From: Pseudomonadota bacterium
Lineage (GTDB): Bacteria; Myxococcota_A; UBA796; CAJQPC01
Direction: 5' to 3'
Assembly (NCBI GenBank): GCA_024228935.1
Contig: JAAESX010000091.1
Span: forward strand, 124,001-188,000
DNA length: 64,000 bases
In this document: in pieces, positions 32,077 to 40,959 of the stretch
Layout: the number at the start of each line of letters is the position of its first letter
Numbering within the stretch: the first letter of the stretch is position 1
Position numbers and translations under genes: made by a program
Notes under the pieces: generated by a model
Told to the model about the DNA's origin: nothing
Databases searched by the model: none
Seen by the model: the letters and a program-made list of their open reading frames with translations, nothing else

Positions 32077-34547
32077 TCGCGCTCATCGCCATGGCGGTCG
32101 CCGCAGAGCCCCGCCTTCCCGAGGTCGTGTACGCCGCGCCCGCCGCCTACCCGACCGAGGCCCTCGATGCTGGGGTCGAGGCCAGCGTCCTCCTCCAGCT
32201 CGAGGTGTCCTCCGAAGGCCAGGTCGTCGACGTCCTGGTGGTCGAGCCGACGGGGAGCGCGTTCGAAGACGCGGCCGTCCTCGCCGCGCAGGCCTCCCGC
32301 TTCACCCCCGCGTACGACGCCGAGGGGCTGCCTTCGGGCGCCGTCATCGGGTACCGGGTCGTGTTCGACGTCGAAGCCGCCCCGCCCCTCAGCATCGAAG
32401 GGACCACTTGGAACGCGGAGACCCGCAGCCCGATCGGCGACGTCCGAATCGAGGCGCTCGGCCCCGACCAGGAGCGGGCGCTGGCCGTCACCTCGTCCGC
32501 TGGAGAGTTCGAGCTCGTCGGCCTGCCGCCCGGCGAGTGGACCCTGCTCGCGACCGGTCCCGGCCTCGTCCCCGAGCTGCTCGAGCTGGAGCTGACCGCC
32601 GGCACCGTCGCCCAGGCCGAGCTCTACCTGATCGCGGACACGGAGGCGTCCGGCCAGAGCGACCTCGAGATCGTCATCGAAGAGGAGCGCATCAGCGCGG
32701 AGATCGGCGAGCGACGCCTCACCGCCGAGGAGATCCAGTACCTGCCCGGCACCTCGGGGGACGTGGTCAAGGTCGTCCAGAACCTGCCCGGGGTCGCCCG
32801 CGCCCCGCTCGGGACGGGCAACCTCATCATCCGCGGCACCGCGCCCGAGGACTCCGCGACCTACCTCGACGGCAGCCCGATCCCGCTGGTCTTCCACTTC
32901 GCCGGCCTGACCTCGGTGGTCCCCGGCGACGCCCTGGAGGAGGTCGCGTTCGTCCCCGGGAACGCCAGCGTCCGGTACGGCCGGGTCCTGGGAGGCGTCG
33001 TCGACCTGCGCACGACCACCGCGCTCCCCGAAGAGGGTACCGGCCTGATCAGCATCGACCTGTACCAGTCCAGCCTGTTCATCGAGCAGCGGCTGGGCGA
33101 GCGCACGGCGGTGACCATCGCGGGTCGCCGGAGCTACATCGACGCGGTCCTCAGCCCGCTCCTCAGCAACACGGACACCGGGCTCAAGGTCCAGGCCCCC
33201 CGCTACTACGACGGCCAGATCCGACTGGTGCACGAGGCCGACGCCACGTGGGACCTGCTCGTGTTCGGGTCGGACGACCGGTTCCGCTTCCTGGGCGCCG
33301 AAGAGGACGAGGTCTTCGCCTCGTACGCGGACCGCTTCCTGCGCGCCCGCGTCCGTCGGCTGCGCGAGGTCGGGGACGTCCAGCACGAGACGACGCTCTC
33401 GCTCGGGCCGGAGATCCGCTTCTTCGAGTTCGGGGACGAGAGCGAGGCCTACGAGCGGGACCTGGCCGCGTCGCTGCGCGAGGAGGTCGCGGTCGCTCCG
33501 ACGGCCGGTCGGCCCATCGGCTTCCGCGCCGGGCTCGACGTGCTGGCCGGCGAGCAGAGCTTCCTGTTCGACGTCGGCCGTACCGAAGAGGAGGGCACCA
33601 GTTTGTACGTCGCGCCGGGCGCCTACGCCGAGGCGACCGTCCAGGCCGGCCGGCTGGCGGTGACCCCGGGCGTCCGGGTGGACGGCTGGGGCTTCGACAA
33701 CGGCTACCGCGCCACGACCGTCGACCCGCGCATCTCCCTTCGGTACGCGCCCTGGCCCAGCACGGTCTTCCGTGGCGCGGTCGGCCGGTACAGCAGCTTC
33801 CCGACGCTGCGCCAGGTCGATCCCGGCGCCGACGGCACGCTGGATCTGACCGCCTCGCGCTCGCTCCAGGCCAGCGTCGGGGCACAGCAGCAGCTCGGCG
33901 ACAGCCTGTCCGTCGAGGTCGTCGGCTACATCAGTGAGCTCAGCGACCTGGTCGTGGGGCGCGAGGACCGCCTGCGCTTCTTCAACGGTCCGCCCCCGGT
34001 CGGCCCCTTCGACACCGACCCCTACGCCAACGACGGCGTCGGTCGCTCGGTCGGCTCCGAGCTTCTCGTGCGCTACGACGGCGTGAACTCGACCGGCATG
34101 CTCGCCGCCACCTGGTCGAGCAGCTCGCGCCAGGATCGGCCGGACGAGGAGGTCGAGCTGTTCGCCTACGACCAGCCGCTCGTCCTGACGGCCCTGTGGA
34201 GCCAGAAGCTGGGCCGCGACTTCCGGGTCGGTGCACGCGTGCGAGCCGGCTCCGGGAACCCCTACACCCCCGTGGTCAACCGGTACTTCGACCTGGGCAG
34301 CCGCAGCTTCGTCCCGGTCTACGGCGACCGCAGCTCGGGCCGCCTGCCCCCCTTCTTCAGCCTGGACCTGCGGGTCGACAAGAGCTGGGCCTTCGCGCGC
34401 TGGGACCTCGGCGCGTACCTCGAGGTCCAGAACGCCACCAACGCGAGGAACGCCGAGCTCATGGCCTGGAACACCGACTACTCCAAGGAGACGCCCATCA
34501 CGAGCAACCCCCCACTGCCGGTGTTCGGCGTGCGAGGTTCCTGGTGA
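32073..34547 (+). CDS. TonB-dependent outer-membrane receptor with N-terminal TonB-like domain
   Basis: The product (824 residues) has a short signal (cleavage near A-V-A-A), then about 100 residues resembling a TonB C-terminal domain (Y-P-T-E-A-L-D-A-G-V-E-A-S-V-L-L-Q-L, S-R-F-T-P-A), a carboxypeptidase-regulatory-like beta domain (S-I-E-G-T-T-W-N-A-E-T-R-S-P-I-G-D-V), a plug domain (L-P-G-T-S-G-D-V-V-K-V-V-Q-N-L-P-G-V, I-R-G-T-A-P-E-D-S) and a 22-strand-type barrel ending in V-F-G-V-R-G-S-W with terminal Trp. Transport substrate unknown; proximity to a B12-type regulator makes cobalamin or a light-stress compound a guess only. Overlaps its neighbours at both ends. Confidence 0.9.
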   Translation: MIALIAMAVAAEPRLPEVVYAAPAAYPTEALDAGVEASVLLQLEVSSEGQVVDVLVVEPTGSAFEDAAVLAAQASRFTPAYDAEGLPSGAVIGYRVVFDVEAAPPLSIEGTTWNAETRSPIGDVRIEALGPDQERALAVTSSAGEFELVGLPPGEWTLLATGPGLVPELLELELTAGTVAQAELYLIADTEASGQSDLEIVIEEERISAEIGERRLTAEEIQYLPGTSGDVVKVVQNLPGVARAPLGTGNLIIRGTAPEDSATYLDGSPIPLVFHFAGLTSVVPGDALEEVAFVPGNASVRYGRVLGGVVDLRTTTALPEEGTGLISIDLYQSSLFIEQRLGERTAVTIAGRRSYIDAVLSPLLSNTDTGLKVQAPRYYDGQIRLVHEADATWDLLVFGSDDRFRFLGAEEDEVFASYADRFLRARVRRLREVGDVQHETTLSLGPEIRFFEFGDESEAYERDLAASLREEVAVAPTAGRPIGFRAGLDVLAGEQSFLFDVGRTEEEGTSLYVAPGAYAEATVQAGRLAVTPGVRVDGWGFDNGYRATTVDPRISLRYAPWPSTVFRGAVGRYSSFPTLRQVDPGADGTLDLTASRSLQASVGAQQQLGDSLSVEVVGYISELSDLVVGREDRLRFFNGPPPVGPFDTDPYANDGVGRSVGSELLVRYDGVNSTGMLAATWSSSSRQDRPDEEVELFAYDQPLVLTALWSQKLGRDFRVGARVRAGSGNPYTPVVNRYFDLGSRSFVPVYGDRSSGRLPPFFSLDLRVDKSWAFARWDLGAYLEVQNATNARNAELMAWNTDYSKETPITSNPPLPVFGVRGSW

Positions 34548-35323
34548 TCCTCCTGATGCTGGCCTGCGCGGGCCCGAGTGAAGACACGCTCATCGACGAG
34601 CTGCGGGTCCTGGCGATCCTGGCCGAAGCCCCCGAGGCCGCTCCGGGTCAGACGCTCGCCGTCGAGACCGTGGTCGTCGACCCCTTCGAGGACCACCAGC
34701 TGCTGCAGTGGACCTGCACGTCGCTGGCCCCGGGGACCTGCCTCGAGGCCGACGAGGAGACCTGGGAGGACCTGACCGTCGACGAGCCGGTCACGGACTT
34801 CACGATCTCGCCTGCCCTGGCTGCGGTCGCCGGCGACGAGCCGCTTCCGTTGGTCAGTCGGTGGGCCCTGGCTTGCGAGCCCGGCGCCTGCCCGTTCCTC
34901 GATGGGCTGTCGGGGTCGATCCCGGACGACCTGCGCGCCGACCTGCAGGACCCCGCGGAGCTGCTGCGGGACCTGCCGCTCGAGGGCGTCAGCCTGGCCG
35001 TCCAGCCCGTGGACGTCTCCACGCGCACGGACATGGCCGAGAACCCCGCCGTGACCTGCACCGGGCCGAGCGAGGCCAAGCCCGGCGAGACAGTGGACTT
35101 CGAGTGCGAGGTCGCTGGCGGCTTCCAGGAGGACGCCGCGATCTGGGGCTACACCAGCGCCGGCGCCTGGATCGGCGCGTCGATGCCCCTGGCCCCCGAC
35201 GACACCTCGGCCACCTACAGCTGGGTGGCGCCCGACGCCGAGCAGCAGGTCGAGCTGTGGCTGGTGGTCACCGATGGCGGCCGAGGCACCGCAGTGTGGA
35301 GCGCTCCGCTGGACGTGCGCTGA
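34544..35323 (+). CDS. lipoprotein coupled to TonB-dependent receptor
   Basis: A 259-residue protein starting at a GTG that overlaps the receptor stop (GTGA). Leader of seven residues with Cys8, then R-V-L-A-I-L-A-E-A-P-E-A-A-P-G-Q-T and bacterial Ig-like segments including T-C-T-G-P-S-E-A-K-P-G-E-T-V-D-F-E-C and W-V-A-P-D-A. Four or more paired Cys suggest disulfides, fitting an oxidising compartment. Coupling suggests it assists the receptor at the outer membrane, like surface lipoproteins of SusD or BtuG type, but no such family is recognised. Confidence 0.75.
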   Translation: MILLMLACAGPSEDTLIDELRVLAILAEAPEAAPGQTLAVETVVVDPFEDHQLLQWTCTSLAPGTCLEADEETWEDLTVDEPVTDFTISPALAAVAGDEPLPLVSRWALACEPGACPFLDGLSGSIPDDLRADLQDPAELLRDLPLEGVSLAVQPVDVSTRTDMAENPAVTCTGPSEAKPGETVDFECEVAGGFQEDAAIWGYTSAGAWIGASMPLAPDDTSATYSWVAPDAEQQVELWLVVTDGGRGTAVWSAPLDVR

Positions 35324-35329
35324 CGGACC

Positions 35330-35761
35330 TCAGCCAGACAGCAGCTGCAGCTGTTGGGTCTTCTCGTCGAGCACGCGGTCGGGCTCCATCAGCTGACCGC
35401 CGTACAGGACGACGGCCGCACCCGGCCACGAGTCCACCAGCGAGTGGGGATGGGCCACGGCGTGGACGGCGGACTCGACGGCGGCACACGGGATGCGCTC
35501 GTCGACGATGATCAGCGGGGGTCGCAGGTTCGCCGCTTCCCACGAGGCGCGAGCTCGCGCTGCGAGCTCCTCGGCCAGCGCGTTGCCGTTGTCCGGACTC
35601 CACAGGTGAAGCGCCGGGCACTCCCGTCGCAGGGTGGCCATGCGCTCCTCGAGCGTCGGGGTGTCGACCTCGCCGAGCAGGATGCGCTCGGGCTCACCGA
35701 GCAGGATGGCGACGGCCTCGATGCTCGCGAGCGCGTCATCGAGCCCCGAGCCCGCCAGCAC
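35330..35761 (-). CDS. hypothetical protein
   Basis: A 143-residue soluble protein starting at GTG, 12 bp after the upstream gene on the same strand. It shows alternating helices and strands (A-V-A-I-L-L-G-E-P-E-R-I-L-L-G-E-V, P-P-L-I-I-V-D-E-R-I-P, P-G-A-A-V-V-L-Y-G-G) like a small Rossmann or receiver-type fold, but without the acidic pocket of a true receiver. No signal peptide, no metal motif. Probably in operon with the next gene up; ends seven bases from the convergent lipoprotein stop. Function unknown. Confidence 0.6.
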   Translation of the reverse strand: MLAGSGLDDALASIEAVAILLGEPERILLGEVDTPTLEERMATLRRECPALHLWSPDNGNALAEELAARARASWEAANLRPPLIIVDERIPCAAVESAVHAVAHPHSLVDSWPGAAVVLYGGQLMEPDRVLDEKTQQLQLLSG

Positions 35762-35773
35762 CGCACGGGCCCG

Positions 35774-36379
35774 TCAGACCCGGTCCTGGTCTCGCCAGCC
35801 CTTCAGCTCCCGGAGCGCGAGCTCCACGTCCAGCACCTGCCCGTCGGACACACAGCTCGCGTACCCCCCGGTGGCCATCGCAGGGAGCGGGAGGAGACGG
35901 TCCGGACGGTCGGTCACGGGGGACATCTCACCCCGGCCTTGTGCCGGATGGCGCACCCACCGCGCGACCTCGACCGCGACGTCGAGGGGGACGGGGGCGG
36001 CGAATGGGAGCAGCAACCTCCAGCGTGGACCGGGCTCTCGCTCGGCGAGCCGGCGCTGGTGGAACGCGGTGGTGTACGCCGCGAAGCGCAGGTGTCCCCA
36101 CCTCTCGCGCAGCCAGTCGGCGTCGACGCGCGCGTCGTCCATGTACTCGACCGCCAGCCCACTCACCGAGAGCACGACGGGGTCCGCGTCAGCCGGCAAC
36201 ACGTCGTTGTGGAACCGGGCAAGTGACCAGGCGGGGAGCTGACCCACGGCGTCGTCGACCGCGCCCGGCCACAGCTCGGGCTTGTCCACGGCCTCGAGGA
36301 TGCGCTCCCAGGCGTCAGGGTGGAACGTGCCGACGGTCGCGAATCGATGCGGCGCGGCGAAGCGGGTCAGTCCTTCCAT
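35774..36379 (-). CDS. hypothetical protein, weakly primase/replication-like
   Basis: A 201-residue soluble protein. The pattern of a hydrophobic strand with V-L-S-V-S-G, a D-D-A-R-V-D acidic patch, A-Y-T-T-A-F-H-Q and R-W-R-L-L-L-P-F-A-A-P-V resembles the order seen in some phage/plasmid primase or primase-polymerase N-terminal regions (acidic strand, then S/T-x-x-H and R-W-R-x-x-x-P). The match is short and I would not name it a primase. It lies between a lipoprotein gene and the preceding small gene, all on the minus strand. Confidence 0.5.
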   Translation of the reverse strand: MEGLTRFAAPHRFATVGTFHPDAWERILEAVDKPELWPGAVDDAVGQLPAWSLARFHNDVLPADADPVVLSVSGLAVEYMDDARVDADWLRERWGHLRFAAYTTAFHQRRLAEREPGPRWRLLLPFAAPVPLDVAVEVARWVRHPAQGRGEMSPVTDRPDRLLPLPAMATGGYASCVSDGQVLDVELALRELKGWRDQDRV

Positions 36380-36421
36380 GGTCCGCTGGAGAGCAAGGCC
36401 CGTGCCACCTCGCGACCGGGT

Positions 36422-37042
36422 CTAGTCCCAGGTGCCGACGTCGAAGTTGGTCACCGCGTACGAGCAGTCGTCCCGGCCCTGGCACTCCTGGGCCCGCGCC
36501 TGCCCGGTCATCTCTCCCGAGCTGCCGTCGGCGTCGAAGATCGCGTCGACCCGGACGGTGACCTCGTCGAAGTTCGGGTCACGGGCATCCTCGGCGACGT
36601 GGTAGTCCCCGTCCATGAAGCGAGGGTCGAAGCTCCGCTCGAGGGCCGCGGAGCCGGCATCCATCGCGGACACGGCCACGTCCCAGGTCTCGGCGAACTC
36701 GCCGTCGTCGGTCAGGAACACGAGCGTCGTCTCGAGCTCGACCCGGTCCAGGCACTCCACCTCGACGTCCGGGCCGTCCTGGGCGTAGACCGCGGTGCTC
36801 TCGACGAAGCGAGCGCTTCCAAGGGGGCCCAGGGTCAGGGTGAGCAGCGCGTCGCCACCCAGCGCCTTGATCAGGGTCTCCTCGAAGGGGCCAGGAGTGA
36901 TGACCAGGTCGACGATGTCCTGCGCCGAGACGCCCAGCTCCGAGTCGTCATCCAGGGGAATCTCGGTGCGGGTCAGCTCGCAGTACGGCTCAGCGCCGTC
37001 CGAAGGGGAACAGCCGACGAGCGCGTAGAGAGACCAGAGCAT
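36422..37042 (-). CDS. hypothetical lipoprotein
   Basis: A 206-residue protein with a ten-residue leader ending L-V-G-C (Cys11). The mature part has L-G-V-S-A-Q-D-I-V-D-L, a T-L-T-L-G-P-L-G strand and a C-terminal region with D-A-I-F-D-A-D-G-S-S-G-E-M-T-G-Q, which is a common beta-sandwich pattern in Myxococcota lipoproteins, and Cys pairs at the end. Function unknown. It is divergent from the acyl-CoA synthetase gene (93-bp gap) and followed by the unknown minus-strand genes, which it may lead. Confidence 0.68.
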   Translation of the reverse strand: MLWSLYALVGCSPSDGAEPYCELTRTEIPLDDDSELGVSAQDIVDLVITPGPFEETLIKALGGDALLTLTLGPLGSARFVESTAVYAQDGPDVEVECLDRVELETTLVFLTDDGEFAETWDVAVSAMDAGSAALERSFDPRFMDGDYHVAEDARDPNFDEVTVRVDAIFDADGSSGEMTGQARAQECQGRDDCSYAVTNFDVGTWD

Positions 37043-37135
37043 GCCTCCAGTCCGCGCAAGCCACGGGCCAGCCGGGAGCGCCGAGATGGGAGCCGCGCCT
37101 GGAGTAGGGTCGCCGACTCCACGCCGAGTCCGACC

Positions 37136-38674
37136 ATGATCCACACCAGCACGCATTCCGCCCCCGACTACCCCGACGTCTCGGTCACCGAGTACGTCCT
37201 GCGCCACGCTGAGCGTCTGGCGGACAAGCCCGCGTTCATCGAAGGCGGCAGCGGCCGGGTGGTCACCTACGCCGCGCTCGCGGACCGGATCCGTTCGCTG
37301 GCAGGAGGTCTCCAGGCCCGAGGGGTCGGCGTCGGCACGACGTGGGCCGTGATGGCGCCGAACGTGCCGGAGTACGCCGTCGTCTTCCACGGCCTGGCCT
37401 ACGCCGGCGCGACCGTGACCACGCTCAACCCGACGTACGGGGCCGAGGAGATCGCGCAGCAGCTGGGGGACTCCGGCGCGACCGCCATCGTCACGGTCGA
37501 GCTCTTCCTGGAGACCGCGCGGGCCGCAGCCGAGCAGGTCGGCATCGAGACCGTGGTCGTCATCGGCCCCGGCGACGCGACGCCGCTCTCCGAGCTGTTC
37601 GGCACCCCACTGGCGTCCCAGGTCGCGGTCGACTGCGCGGACCACGTCGTCGCCCTCCCCTACTCGTCCGGGACGACCGGGTTCCCCAAGGGCGTGATGC
37701 TCACCCACCGGAACCTGGTCGCCAACCTGGTCCAGACCGAGAACCACCTGCCCCTCGACGAGGACGAGGTGGCCTACGCCGTGCTGCCGTTCTTCCACAT
37801 CTACGGCATGCAGATCCTGATGAACTACATGCTGTCGGTGGGCCTGACGGTCGTCACCGTGCCGCGGTTCGACCTCGTGCAGATGCTCGAGCTGACCCAG
37901 AAGCACCGCATCACGCGGCTGTACCTGGTCCCGCCCATCGTGCTGGCCCTGGCGAAGCACCCCATCATCGACAGCTACGACCTGTCCAGCGTGCGCCAGA
38001 TCTTCAGCGGTGCCGCACCCTTGGGTGGCGAGGTGGCCGAGGCCGCCAGCGCTCGACTCGGCTGCTCGATGGCCCAGGGCTACGGCATGACCGAGCTGTC
38101 CCCGGTGACCCACGCCGTGCGCGAGGGCGACTACAAGGCCGGCTCGGTCGGCACGCTCATCGCGGACACCGAAGCCCGCATCGTGGACCCGGACACCGGA
38201 CGAGATGTGGATGAAGGGGAGCCTGGCGAGATCTGGGTGCGCGGCCCGCAGGTGATGAAGGGGTACCTGAACAACCCCCAGGCCACCGCCGCGACCATCG
38301 ACCCCGACGGCTGGCTCCATACCGGCGACATCGGCCAGCGCGACGACGACGGGCACTTCTTCATCGTCGACCGCCTCAAGGAGCTCATCAAGGTCAAGGG
38401 GTTCCAGGTCCCTCCGGCCGAGCTCGAGGCGCTGCTCCTGACCCACCCGGGCATCGCGGACGCCGCCGTCATCGGGATCCCTGACGACGAGTCCGGCGAG
38501 CTCCCGAAGGCCTTTGTGGTCCGAAGCGACGACGCGCTGGACGAGGACGCCGTCATGGCGTTCGTCGCCGCGCGGGTCTCGACCTACAAGCGGGTCCGGC
38601 TGGTCGAGTTCATGGACGCGATCCCGAAGTCGGCCTCGGGGAAGATCCTGCGCCGGGTGCTGCGCGAGGCCTGA
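37136..38674 (+). CDS. AMP-dependent acyl-CoA synthetase (4-coumarate-CoA ligase type)
   Basis: The 512-residue enzyme is an ANL-superfamily ligase. It has the P-loop Y-S-S-G-T-T-G-F-P-K-G-V, the substrate-region F-F-H-I-Y-G-M, Y-G-M-T-E-L-S-P, H-T-G-D-I, the hinge D-R-L-K-E-L-I-K-V-K-G-F-Q-V, and the catalytic C-terminal Lys in S-G-K-I-L-R-R. It adenylates a carboxylic acid and forms the CoA thioester; pattern order is closest to 4-coumarate/medium-chain ligases. Substrate cannot be told from the sequence. It stands alone, with no other lipid gene in the window. Confidence 0.93.
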   Translation: MIHTSTHSAPDYPDVSVTEYVLRHAERLADKPAFIEGGSGRVVTYAALADRIRSLAGGLQARGVGVGTTWAVMAPNVPEYAVVFHGLAYAGATVTTLNPTYGAEEIAQQLGDSGATAIVTVELFLETARAAAEQVGIETVVVIGPGDATPLSELFGTPLASQVAVDCADHVVALPYSSGTTGFPKGVMLTHRNLVANLVQTENHLPLDEDEVAYAVLPFFHIYGMQILMNYMLSVGLTVVTVPRFDLVQMLELTQKHRITRLYLVPPIVLALAKHPIIDSYDLSSVRQIFSGAAPLGGEVAEAASARLGCSMAQGYGMTELSPVTHAVREGDYKAGSVGTLIADTEARIVDPDTGRDVDEGEPGEIWVRGPQVMKGYLNNPQATAATIDPDGWLHTGDIGQRDDDGHFFIVDRLKELIKVKGFQVPPAELEALLLTHPGIADAAVIGIPDDESGELPKAFVVRSDDALDEDAVMAFVAARVSTYKRVRLVEFMDAIPKSASGKILRRVLREA

Positions 38675-38713
38675 AGAAGGCAGGCGAGCAGCGGGAAGAC
38701 GACAAATCGCGGA

Positions 38714-38732
38714 TCGAGTCTTTCGGACTCGA
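38714..38732. other. short hairpin after the acyl-CoA synthetase gene
   Basis: A perfect 7-bp stem (tcgagtc paired with gactcga) with a five-base tttcg loop, 40 bp after the acyl-CoA synthetase stop and 44 bp before the next start. No T-run follows, so it is either a weak terminator or a 5' leader structure of the lipoprotein gene. The remainder of the 102-bp gap shows a GGGAGA ribosome site and nothing else. Confidence 0.4.
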
Positions 38733-38776
38733 CGAGGTGGCGGGTCCAAGGACTGGAACAACCCGAGGGAGACACC

Positions 38777-39733
38777 ATGAAGCGACTCATCCTTCTCGCG
38801 CCGTTGCTGGCGACCGGCTGCCAGTCCACGCTCACCGGAAACGAAGGCAACTTCCGCTTCTCGTACATGGCGGACGACTGGGTCAACGACTTCAACAAGC
38901 CCGTCGCGGTCGGCGCGTCGCTGGACATCGAGGTCCGCGGCGTCGGCTCCAACACCCCCGTGACCCTGAGCAGCGCCGCCTACGACGACGCCGCGGTGCT
39001 CGAGGTCACGTCCTTCGACGGCATGGACATCATCGTCACCGGCACCGGCGATGGCCTGGCGCTGCTCGAGGGCGAGGGCGAGCTGGACGGCGAGACGCTG
39101 ACGGACTCGGTCAACATGCAGGCCGCGGTGCCCGAGGTGCTCATGCTCGCGCACGCCTGCTCCACCGCCAACGAGGCCGCCTACATCCTGGACCGGGACG
39201 TGGTCGTGGCCTTCGAGATGCAGATGGAGAACACCCAGCCCGTCATCGGCTACGGCTACTACCCGGTCGAGCTGGACTCCACCTCGGCCGCCGTCGAGCA
39301 CGACAGCACCAGCCAGATCTGGATCAGCGTCAACACCGGCGACGTCGAGGAGAGCATCACGATGAGCTCCACCATCGACGACACCACCCTGACGATGGAG
39401 CTGGCCGAAGAGGGCCGCATCGACGGCGTCGAGGAGCCCACCGCCTGGGTGGTCGAGGACATCGACGTGGGCGACACCAACGCCTTCTTCATCCGCCCGA
39501 TGATCGGCGAGCTGGTGGTCTGCCAGTCCGACGTGCTGATGACCGTGGCGTCCGACACCCCCGAGACCTGCGCCGTCCACGAGCACGACCCCGAGGGCGA
39601 CGGCGAGAACGAGACCGGCTGGTTCGCCGTGGAAGGCGTCGGCGCGGGCACCTGCCTGTACACCGTGACCTACGCCAGCGGCGCCGAGGGCGAAGGCGTG
39701 TCCGAGCAGTTCAGCTACACCATCGAGCCTTAG
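38777..39733 (+). CDS. hypothetical lipoprotein with conventional signal
   Basis: A 318-residue protein with a normal lipoprotein leader (M-K-R then L-I-L-L-A-P-L-L-A-T-G-C, Cys15), unlike most others here. The rest is a series of beta-sandwich segments (A-V-G-A-S-L-D-I-E-V-R-G-V-G, T-G-D-G-L-A-L-L-E-G-E-G) similar to bacterial Ig-like repeats, with several Cys. Preceded by a GGGAGA ribosome site. It converges on and overlaps by four bases the radical SAM gene. Function unknown, probably surface or periplasmic. Confidence 0.75.
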   Translation: MKRLILLAPLLATGCQSTLTGNEGNFRFSYMADDWVNDFNKPVAVGASLDIEVRGVGSNTPVTLSSAAYDDAAVLEVTSFDGMDIIVTGTGDGLALLEGEGELDGETLTDSVNMQAAVPEVLMLAHACSTANEAAYILDRDVVVAFEMQMENTQPVIGYGYYPVELDSTSAAVEHDSTSQIWISVNTGDVEESITMSSTIDDTTLTMELAEEGRIDGVEEPTAWVVEDIDVGDTNAFFIRPMIGELVVCQSDVLMTVASDTPETCAVHEHDPEGDGENETGWFAVEGVGAGTCLYTVTYASGAEGEGVSEQFSYTIEP

Positions 39734-40929
39734 GCTCCCGGCGGGAGGTCCTCCTCGATCAGCTCGAAGCAGCCGTGATCGAAGGGGGCCCCCGAAGCGG
39801 GCTCGCGGCGTAGCAGGCGCTCGCGCAGCCCGCGCCTGGCGAGCTCGGTGACCCGGTAGTAGCAGAAGGGGTTGTTGCCCCGGCGACCCAGCACCGAAGT
39901 GCTGGTGGAGGGGCATCCAGCCAGGCAGACCGCGCCGTAGTAGCAGCTGCCGCAGAAGCCCCAGAGCTGGCCAGGGTCCTGCGAGCGGCAAGCCAGGATG
40001 GAAGGGTCCTCCTCCCAGATCTGGCGCAGGGATCGCTCGGAGAGGCGGCCGGTGCAGTAGTCCTGGGTGGGCATGGACAGGCAGGGCTTCACCTTGCCGT
40101 CGCTCTCGAGCCCGATGACCCGCTTGCCGCCGCTGCAGCCGCCCCAGTGGGCCGGGGCGCGTCCGGGGCGCGAACGGAGCACGACCTCGTTGGGGCCGAA
40201 GTACCCGATGTTGTCGCCAGCGAAGATGTCGAAGGGGGGGCGGCCGGGCGCGGACGGACCTCGCAGCTGGATCTCGGCGAGCGCGTCGATGACCTCGACC
40301 ACCTCCCAGGGCTGCAGCAGCCAGTCGGGGGCATCGGCGGCCCGGCCCATGGGCGAGGTGAGCTGCACCTGCCAGCAGTCCACCCCGTGTGCATGGAGCA
40401 CCTGGGCGATCTCGGGGAGCTGGTGCTTGTTGAGGCGGTTGATCTGGGTGTTCGCTGTGACCGGCAAGCCGGCCGCCACGCCAGCGTCCAGGGCGCCCAG
40501 CGCGAGCGCGTAGCCACCCGGGACCCGTCGCATGCGCTCGTGCGTCTCCTGCAGCCCGTCCACCGACACGGCGAGCTGCCCCAGCCCCACCGAAGCGAGG
40601 TGCCGCACCATCGCCTCGTCCAAGGCCCTGCCACCAGTGAGGACGGAGACGAAGACCCCCGCCTGGACCAGCGCCTGGATGATCTCGTCCAGGTCGGGCC
40701 GCAGGTAGGCCTCGCCCCCGATGAGGGTGACCTCGCGACAGCCCAGCTCAGCCAGCTGGGCGACGACGTCGAGCACGCCAGCGGTGTCCAGCTCGTCGGC
40801 CTGGGGCAAACCGGCGCGGCTGCCGCAATGGGCACAGGCCTGGTCGCACCGCCGCGTGAGCTCCCACACCGCGTAGACCGGCGCGGTGTCGGGGGTCCCG
40901 GGGCGCGGTCGACGGCGGCTGGTCTGCAT
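39730..40929 (-). CDS. radical SAM/SPASM domain protein
   Basis: A 399-residue radical SAM enzyme. The cluster motif is C28-x3-C32-x2-C35 (R-R-C-D-Q-A-C-A-H-C), followed by L-I-G-G-E-A-Y-L-R-P and V-S-V-D-G. A C-terminal SPASM-type cysteine set is present (G-G-C-S-G-G, K-P-C-L-S-M-P, G-F-C-G-S-C-Y-Y-G-A-V-C-L-A-G-C), which binds auxiliary Fe-S clusters. Such enzymes modify peptides or heme/cofactor precursors. The ATG at 40929 is chosen because AGGAGA lies just upstream; an ATG eight codons earlier lacks this. No obvious small precursor peptide gene sits adjacent, so its substrate is unknown. Confidence 0.9.
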   Translation of the reverse strand: MQTSRRRPRPGTPDTAPVYAVWELTRRCDQACAHCGSRAGLPQADELDTAGVLDVVAQLAELGCREVTLIGGEAYLRPDLDEIIQALVQAGVFVSVLTGGRALDEAMVRHLASVGLGQLAVSVDGLQETHERMRRVPGGYALALGALDAGVAAGLPVTANTQINRLNKHQLPEIAQVLHAHGVDCWQVQLTSPMGRAADAPDWLLQPWEVVEVIDALAEIQLRGPSAPGRPPFDIFAGDNIGYFGPNEVVLRSRPGRAPAHWGGCSGGKRVIGLESDGKVKPCLSMPTQDYCTGRLSERSLRQIWEEDPSILACRSQDPGQLWGFCGSCYYGAVCLAGCPSTSTSVLGRRGNNPFCYYRVTELARRGLRERLLRREPASGAPFDHGCFELIEEDLPPGA

Positions 40930-40959
40930 CTCTTCTCCTGTGGGCTGCAGCATGGCAGC

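Noticed and set aside
35774..36379. DNA primase or VapE-type replication protein
   Set aside because: Only a short motif order is similar; catalytic residues are not secure, so it was left as hypothetical.
36422..39991. A nearly 1190-codon open frame on the minus strand across the acyl-CoA synthetase region
   Set aside because: Only its last 207 codons (from 37042) look like a real lipoprotein; the rest is the antisense of the acyl-CoA synthetase and the lipoprotein at 38777, both with firm features.
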